9,896 nucleotides of DNA from Candidatus Arcanibacter lacustris. GTDB lineage: Bacteria > Pseudomonadota > Alphaproteobacteria > Rickettsiales > Arcanibacteraceae. The notes beneath the pieces were generated by a model that saw only the letters and a list, made by a program, of their open reading frames with translations, did not search any database and was not told where the DNA came from. The DNA lies in assembly GCA_000970895.1 (NCBI GenBank), contig JYHA01000104.1, positions 1-9,896 on the forward strand, in the 5' to 3' direction. Below are positions 6,719 to 9,896 of the stretch, one piece after another (the first letter of the stretch is position 1; each line of letters begins with the position of its first letter). Position numbers and translations under genes: made by a program.

Positions 6719-7675
6719 CTAGTAATTTTTAGAACTTAAAAATATCAATCTTCTTCTTATTACCTCTACCGAACCAGGTAATGAAACATTATTCTCATTA
6801 TCTATAATTAACTCTCTATATAACTTAATTGCATTAGCTTTATCACCGAGTTTGTCTAATAATATTGCTAAATTATATTTATAGCTAATAGCATTTGGAG
6901 ATAGCATATAAGCTTTTTTTAAATAGCCTAAAGCCATTTTATAATCTTGCTGGTTTGAATAAATTACTGATATTTGAGCAGGAATTACACTCATAGTCGG
7001 ATTAATTGATTCTAATTTTTTCAGTTCAAATAAAGCAACATCAGGTGACTCTTCACCGATCAAAGATAGAAAATTATTTAGAGCTGTTTGATTTAAAGGG
7101 TCATGAGATAAGATTTTTGTATATAGTTTTTTGGCTTCGGGCAATACTCCAGTTTTATGAAGTATAACAGCAAGCCCCAGAGTTGCATCTTGATTACTGT
7201 GATCTATATCAAGTATATTTTCATATAAAGTAGTAGAAGCCTCTAAATGACCAAGTTTAAAAGCCATAGATGCTTCCTCAATCATCGAAATCACCATCGT
7301 TTTTTCATATTCCTGACTTCTATCTTCTACTGAAATATCGATGTTTTTACTTTTATGAATTTGATTATTTTGTTGTTTGATATCTTGATTATAATCTACT
7401 GAGCCAAAAATATTATTATATTTAATACCATTATCTTTTACTGGCCTATTTAAATCACGGGCAGCATCATTAGGATTAAGTGGATGATGATCTTTTCCTA
7501 TTTGAATAGTTTTATTAGAGTTTTTAACAGGAGGGGCTTTAATAGCAGAACCAATATCATAAAGCACTTCTGATTCTGTAAGATTTTTTAGATCATTATT
7601 ACCTTTAGCTTCACAGGAACCATGAATCGAACTAATTACTATAGTTATAACAATTATAATATTTTTACGTCTCAT
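6719..7675 (-). CDS. secreted TPR-repeat protein of the pilus operon
   Basis: A 318-residue protein with an N-terminal signal peptide (MRRKN, hydrophobic 6-17, likely signal peptidase I cut after CEA at 21-23). The cysteine at 21 is not in a good lipobox. A low-complexity Asn/Lys/Asp-rich stretch runs from about 25 to 120, followed by about five TPR-like helical hairpins (roughly 129-297), the clearest being IPAQISVIYSNQQDYKMALG and YKYNLAILLDKLGDKANAIK. It is probably periplasmic or envelope-attached. It lies 8 bp upstream of pilT in the same operon, so a role in pilus assembly is likely; MshN of the MSHA system and PilF/PilW are TPR pilus proteins. Orthology to any of them is not established. 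The ATG has no Shine-Dalgarno, and a -10-like GATAAT sits about 10 bases upstream. Confidence 0.85.
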   Translation of the reverse strand: MRRKNIIIVITIVISSIHGSCEAKGNNDLKNLTESEVLYDIGSAIKAPPVKNSNKTIQIGKDHHPLNPNDAARDLNRPVKDNGIKYNNIFGSVDYNQDIKQQNNQIHKSKNIDISVEDRSQEYEKTMVISMIEEASMAFKLGHLEASTTLYENILDIDHSNQDATLGLAVILHKTGVLPEAKKLYTKILSHDPLNQTALNNFLSLIGEESPDVALFELKKLESINPTMSVIPAQISVIYSNQQDYKMALGYLKKAYMLSPNAISYKYNLAILLDKLGDKANAIKLYRELIIDNENNVSLPGSVEVIRRRLIFLSSKNY

Positions 7676-7734
7676 GACAATCTGTATTATCCACCTTAGT
7701 TTAATATATCCAATATTATAAACATAGAATGGTT

Positions 7735-7768
7735 AAAAAATAATAAAGATCTTACTTTTATTGATCTT
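7735..7768 (-). terminator. intrinsic terminator after the glycosyltransferase gene
   Basis: On the minus strand a 6-bp stem (AAGATC at 7763-7768, GATCTT at 7746-7751) is followed by a T-rich tract TATTATTTTTT at 7735-7745. The stem is short with an 11-base loop, so it may act together with the larger hairpin at 7773-7818 just upstream of it. Confidence 0.45.
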
Positions 7769-7772
7769 AGCC

Positions 7773-7818
7773 AATCAAAGGTTTGTGATGGGGAAAATTG
7801 CTCACAAGCCTATTGATT
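7773..7818. repeat. long imperfect inverted repeat overlapping the glycosyltransferase stop codon
   Basis: AATCAA (7773-7778) pairs with TTGATT (7813-7818). After a one-base bulge at 7812, AGGTTTGTGA (7779-7788) pairs with TCACAAGCCT (7802-7811) with one G-T wobble. The result is about 16 bp of stem with a 13-base loop. It includes the TAG stop of the glycosyltransferase gene (7810-7812). It is probably part of the 3' end or terminator of that transcript. There is no T-tract directly after it on either strand. Confidence 0.5.
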
Positions 7819-8763
7819 CTTTATTAATCTAATATTTCCTTGATCAAACTCTTTAATAACACTTTCAATATATATCAAAATCTCATCTATAGTTGGGCTA
7901 GAAACTTTACTCAACAAATAATCTAAGAAATGCTTAGAGAAAAAACTATCTTGTTTTGATTTTTTATATTGTATTTTCCAAATAATTTTAGCAACTCGTT
8001 TGTATAAATATCTTTTATAATCCTCTAGTTGATCTTGATTTTCTAGAATAAAATAATAAATAGCAAGTAATGCATCATGAGCTTCTTGATCGATATTACT
8101 TGATAAATGGTCTTCTTTAAAGCTATGATCAGCAAGTATAGCTACTTCTTTATCCAAAAACCCAATTGATCCTTTAAATGAACATCTAAGCGCCATTGAG
8201 AAATCTTGAATAAATATTTTCTCATTAGATCCTAAAGTTTTTTGCAGTAATTCTGTTTTAATCAAGCCACTAGTACCTGCAAAAGAACTGACCCCCCTGA
8301 TACTACCTTGTAACACACTCTTTAATGGATCTTTTATGATTGATATTTTTGCATTTATGTCACTGGCTTTGCAAGCAGGAGCCCTTCCCGCTTGATAATA
8401 ATTTGATCTTTTTCCATAAATAATATCAAGATTATTTTCAAGAGCAGCATTTAAAAGTGAAATAGTTGCATCTGAGATTAATATATCATCCCCATCTACT
8501 AATTTGATAAAGTCTGATTTAGCAGCAAAGATACCTTTATTCACAGCCACACTTGGACCTTGGTTATCTTGAGTGATAATATTAAGGTTAGACCAATTTT
8601 TAGTTAGCTCTTTGATTAATGACAAAGAATCATCAGTAGAACCATCATCAATTAGAATATATTCCTTGTCAAAATCACCAATTTGCTCCTCTATTGCTTT
8701 TAATACTAGCTTTAGATATCTAGCCTTGTTATATATAGGAATGATAAAAGATATTTTTTTCAT
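7810..8763 (-). CDS. family 2 glycosyltransferase
   Basis: A 317-residue cytoplasmic GT-A fold glycosyltransferase. From the chosen start, the N-terminal strand ISFIIPIYNKARYL begins the nucleotide-binding fold. It is followed by YILIDDGSTDDS (35-46), DNQGPSVAVNKGI (66-78) and the metal-binding DXD-type motif VDGDD (89-93), all typical of GT2. It would add a sugar from a nucleotide-sugar to a lipid or protein acceptor; the sugar cannot be told. No membrane segment is visible. I chose the ATG at 8761-8763 because MKKISFIIPIYN is the usual GT2 N-terminus. An in-frame ATG nine codons earlier (8788-8790) would place nearly the whole promoter region inside the gene. It is divergent from ygfZ by 29 bp and lies upstream of the TPR-pilT-pilU operon, separated by hairpins. 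It may serve surface glycans or pilin glycosylation. Confidence 0.88.
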   Translation of the reverse strand: MKKISFIIPIYNKARYLKLVLKAIEEQIGDFDKEYILIDDGSTDDSLSLIKELTKNWSNLNIITQDNQGPSVAVNKGIFAAKSDFIKLVDGDDILISDATISLLNAALENNLDIIYGKRSNYYQAGRAPACKASDINAKISIIKDPLKSVLQGSIRGVSSFAGTSGLIKTELLQKTLGSNEKIFIQDFSMALRCSFKGSIGFLDKEVAILADHSFKEDHLSSNIDQEAHDALLAIYYFILENQDQLEDYKRYLYKRVAKIIWKIQYKKSKQDSFFSKHFLDYLLSKVSSPTIDEILIYIESVIKEFDQGNIRLIKNQ

Positions 8764-8792
8764 GCAATTTAATATATAGATTAAGTACAAAA
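8764..8792. promoter_or_regulatory. compact divergent promoter region, glycosyltransferase and ygfZ
   Basis: Only 29 bp separate the two start codons. The centre holds overlapping -10-like hexamers in a near-palindromic TTAATATATAGATTAA: TATATT for the minus strand (8772-8777), and TATAGA (8775-8780) or TAATAT (8770-8775) for the plus strand. Neither start has a Shine-Dalgarno. Both -35 regions would fall inside the opposite gene. Confidence 0.35.
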
Positions 8793-9551
8793 ATGCAATT
8801 ACTAGAAAATAGAAGCGTGATCATCATAGAGGGTGAGCAAAGAAAAGAATTCCTACAAGGATTAATCACCAATGATATTCATAAATGCCCTATCTATAGC
8901 TTAATGCTTAGCCCTGTGGGTAAATTCTTATATGATTTTTTTATTATAGAAGATCAGGATCAATTATTGATAGATTGTGATTACTTATCACTAGAATCCC
9001 TTGTTAAAACCTTAAATCTCTATAAGTTACGTAAAAAAATCAATATCATCAGCAAGAAAGACGAGTTGGGAGTTTTTAGTAGCAAGGAGATCTACAATGA
9101 AGGCATTTGCTATCTCGATCCTAGATCCAAAGAATTAGGCTATAGAATTATAGCTCCAAAAAATACTCAAATCACTAACTCCGATCATAATTATGAGCTA
9201 ATGCGTTTGAATTTAGGTATTCCGGAGGGGCATAAAGATTTGATTGAATCAAAATCCTTCCCATTAGAATTTGCCATGGATAGACTAAATGCAATTGATT
9301 TTGATAAGGGCTGTTACGTGGGTCAAGAAGTAACCTCACGCACCAAATACAGAGGGACAATAAGAAAAGAGATTTTCATCATTAGGGGCGAAGAATTACC
9401 CCATACTGGCGATGACATAATAGTTGATCAAATAAAAATAGGTGTCATGTGTTCACAACTAAATAATGTGGGATTAGCTCTAATAAAACTCGAAGAATAC
9501 CAAAAACTAGATCAAACAAAGCTAAATTTCAGCTTATTTAAAATTATTTGA
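8793..9551 (+). CDS. ygfZ: YgfZ/IBA57-type folate-binding iron-sulfur cluster protein
   Basis: A 252-residue soluble protein of the GcvT-like YgfZ family, which binds tetrahydrofolate and supports maturation or repair of Fe-S enzymes such as the tRNA-methylthiolating MiaB. The family signature KGCYVGQE lies at 172-179 with the conserved Cys174, followed by SRTKYRGTIRK. The N-terminal GEQRKEFLQGLITNDI (14-29) and LMLSPVGKFLYDFFI (37-51) match the usual opening (F-LQG-x-TND, L-x-P-x-G+). It is somewhat shorter than E. coli YgfZ (about 326 residues), as alphaproteobacterial members often are. It has no Shine-Dalgarno and begins 29 bp from the divergent glycosyltransferase. A weak A/T hairpin (9542-9556) overlaps its end. 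Confidence 0.93.
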   Translation: MQLLENRSVIIIEGEQRKEFLQGLITNDIHKCPIYSLMLSPVGKFLYDFFIIEDQDQLLIDCDYLSLESLVKTLNLYKLRKKINIISKKDELGVFSSKEIYNEGICYLDPRSKELGYRIIAPKNTQITNSDHNYELMRLNLGIPEGHKDLIESKSFPLEFAMDRLNAIDFDKGCYVGQEVTSRTKYRGTIRKEIFIIRGEELPHTGDDIIVDQIKIGVMCSQLNNVGLALIKLEEYQKLDQTKLNFSLFKII

Positions 9552-9571
9552 TAATTATTGTAGTTTTTAGC

Positions 9572-9602
9572 TTGACAATTATCTCTTAATTAGACATATA
9601 TT
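9572..9602 (+). promoter_or_regulatory. predicted promoter of tRNA-Lys
   Basis: A perfect consensus -35, TTGACA (9572-9577), is followed by CATATATT. This gives a -10 of CATATA with a 17-bp spacer or TATATT (9597-9602) with a 19-bp spacer. Transcription would start near 9608, about 70 bases before the tRNA. It is the only consensus -35 noted in the window, fitting a highly expressed stable RNA gene. Confidence 0.6.
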
Positions 9603-9681
9603 GTGCGTGTGCAGTTATCATTATTACATTTAATGATTTTGAACATAATTTAAGGTTAAACAAATCTTAAATCTCTAAAAA

Positions 9682-9757
9682 GAGCCCGTAGCTCAGTCGG
9701 TAGAGCATCTGACTTTTAATCAGTGGGTCGCGCGTTCGAATCGCGCCGGGCTCACCA
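9682..9757 (+). tRNA. tRNA-Lys (anticodon UUU)
   Basis: A complete cloverleaf of 76 nt including an encoded CCA. The acceptor stem GAGCCCG (9682-9688) pairs with CGGGCTC (9747-9753), and the discriminator is A9754. The D arm contains GCTCAGTCGGTAGAGC. The anticodon stem CTGA/TCAG encloses the loop CTTTTAA with anticodon TTT. The T arm contains GTTCGAATC. It reads AAA/AAG lysine codons. Confidence 0.97.
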
Positions 9758-9783
9758 ATCAAATCAAAGGTTGGTGAGTTTTC
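9751..9783 (+). terminator. intrinsic terminator sharing the 3' end of tRNA-Lys
   Basis: CTCACCAA (9751-9758), which includes the last acceptor-stem bases and the CCA end of the tRNA, pairs perfectly with TTGGTGAG (9771-9778), extended by one wobble pair. A short TTTT tract follows at 9779-9782. The stem competes with the tRNA acceptor stem in the nascent RNA. The ISL3-like element begins 3 bp after the T tract, so the original tract may have been longer. Confidence 0.65.
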
Positions 9784-9785
9784 AA

Positions 9786-9896
9786 GGCTCTGTGACAAAA
9801 ACAGGGGCAAAATTCAACGAACCTAATTAACCACATAAAACTTTCACACGCAATCTATAATTTTCAAAATTTTTAAAGCCATAGGCACGTCTTTGG
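9786..9896 (-). mobile_element. ISL3-like insertion sequence, one end only
   Basis: The segment opens with GGCTCTGTGACAAAAACAGG, which resembles the GGCTCT/GGGTCT-type ends of ISL3-family elements. About 40 bp further in is the stop codon of a leftward transposase frame. ISL3 elements usually duplicate 8 bp, so GTTTTCAA at 9778-9785 would be the expected target copy. The rest of the element lies beyond the window, so completeness cannot be judged. Confidence 0.65.
9827..9895 (-). CDS. ISL3-like transposase, C-terminal fragment at window edge
   Basis: The last 22 codons and stop (TAA at 9827-9829) of a leftward gene cut by the window edge. The peptide RRAYGFKNFENYRLRV followed by KVLCG closely resembles the conserved C-terminus of ISL3-family DDE transposases, where a lysine/arginine-rich helix is followed by (A/G)(Y/F)GFRNF-x-(N/H)(Y/F)R-x-R. 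The rest of the protein, including the catalytic residues, is not visible. Family assignment rests on this short match and the adjacent element end. Confidence 0.65.
   Translation of the reverse strand, partial: QRRAYGFKNFENYRLRVKVLCG

Noticed and set aside
8573..8779. Plus-strand ORF of 68 codons
   Set aside because: It is antisense to the conserved GT2 N-terminal motifs of the glycosyltransferase, which explain the sequence fully.
9175..9360. Minus-strand ORF of 61 codons
   Set aside because: It is a shadow of ygfZ, opposite its KGCYVGQE region, with no recognisable product.
1..9896. CRISPR array, toxin-antitoxin pair, restriction or phage defence genes
   Set aside because: No regularly spaced direct repeats were seen, and every long frame is accounted for by IS, housekeeping, envelope or pilus genes.

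Overview
The window is an AT-rich segment of a Gram-negative bacterium, most likely an alphaproteobacterium of the Rickettsiales or a similar host-associated lineage. That placement is an inference from base composition, insertion-sequence content, a YgfZ/IBA57 protein and rickettsial-looking prepilins. No marker gene in the window settles it. Both ends lie in insertion sequences: the left edge coincides with the terminus of an IS630 element, and the right edge cuts into an ISL3-like transposase. This is what a contig bounded by repeats looks like.

Left part (1-1388): a complete IS630-family element with near-perfect terminal inverted repeats. Its transposase is split at an A-rich slippery heptamer. 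The element has inserted into, and removed the 5' end of, a prepilin-like gene whose C-terminal part survives at 931-1388.

Minus-strand housekeeping operon (3609 down to 1392): methionine aminopeptidase (map), a polyprenyl-phosphate sugar-1-phosphate transferase of the WecA/WbpL type that starts surface-polysaccharide synthesis, and a small polytopic membrane protein overlapping it by 4 bp.

Pilus part (3708-7675): an intact type IV prepilin-like protein on the plus strand converges with a minus-strand operon of a secreted TPR protein, PilT and PilU. PilT and PilU are hexameric ATPases that power pilus retraction. The TPR protein may be an assembly factor. The intact and broken prepilins share a C-terminal motif and are paralogues. 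Pilus assembly genes (pilB, pilC, pilQ, pilD) are not in the window.

Right part (7735-9896): a GT2 glycosyltransferase followed by strong hairpins, a divergent ygfZ (Fe-S cluster/folate-binding protein), and tRNA-Lys(UUU) with a clear promoter and a terminator whose hairpin uses the 3' end of the tRNA. The ISL3-like element begins 28 bp after the tRNA.

Several transcript-leading genes lack a Shine-Dalgarno sequence but have a -10 box only 7-12 bp before the start codon, suggesting leaderless or very short-leader mRNAs. Genes inside operons carry recognisable Shine-Dalgarno sequences. I found no clearly new biological system. The most interesting material is the pilus module with its unusual prepilin family, the frameshifting transposase and the leaderless-start pattern.
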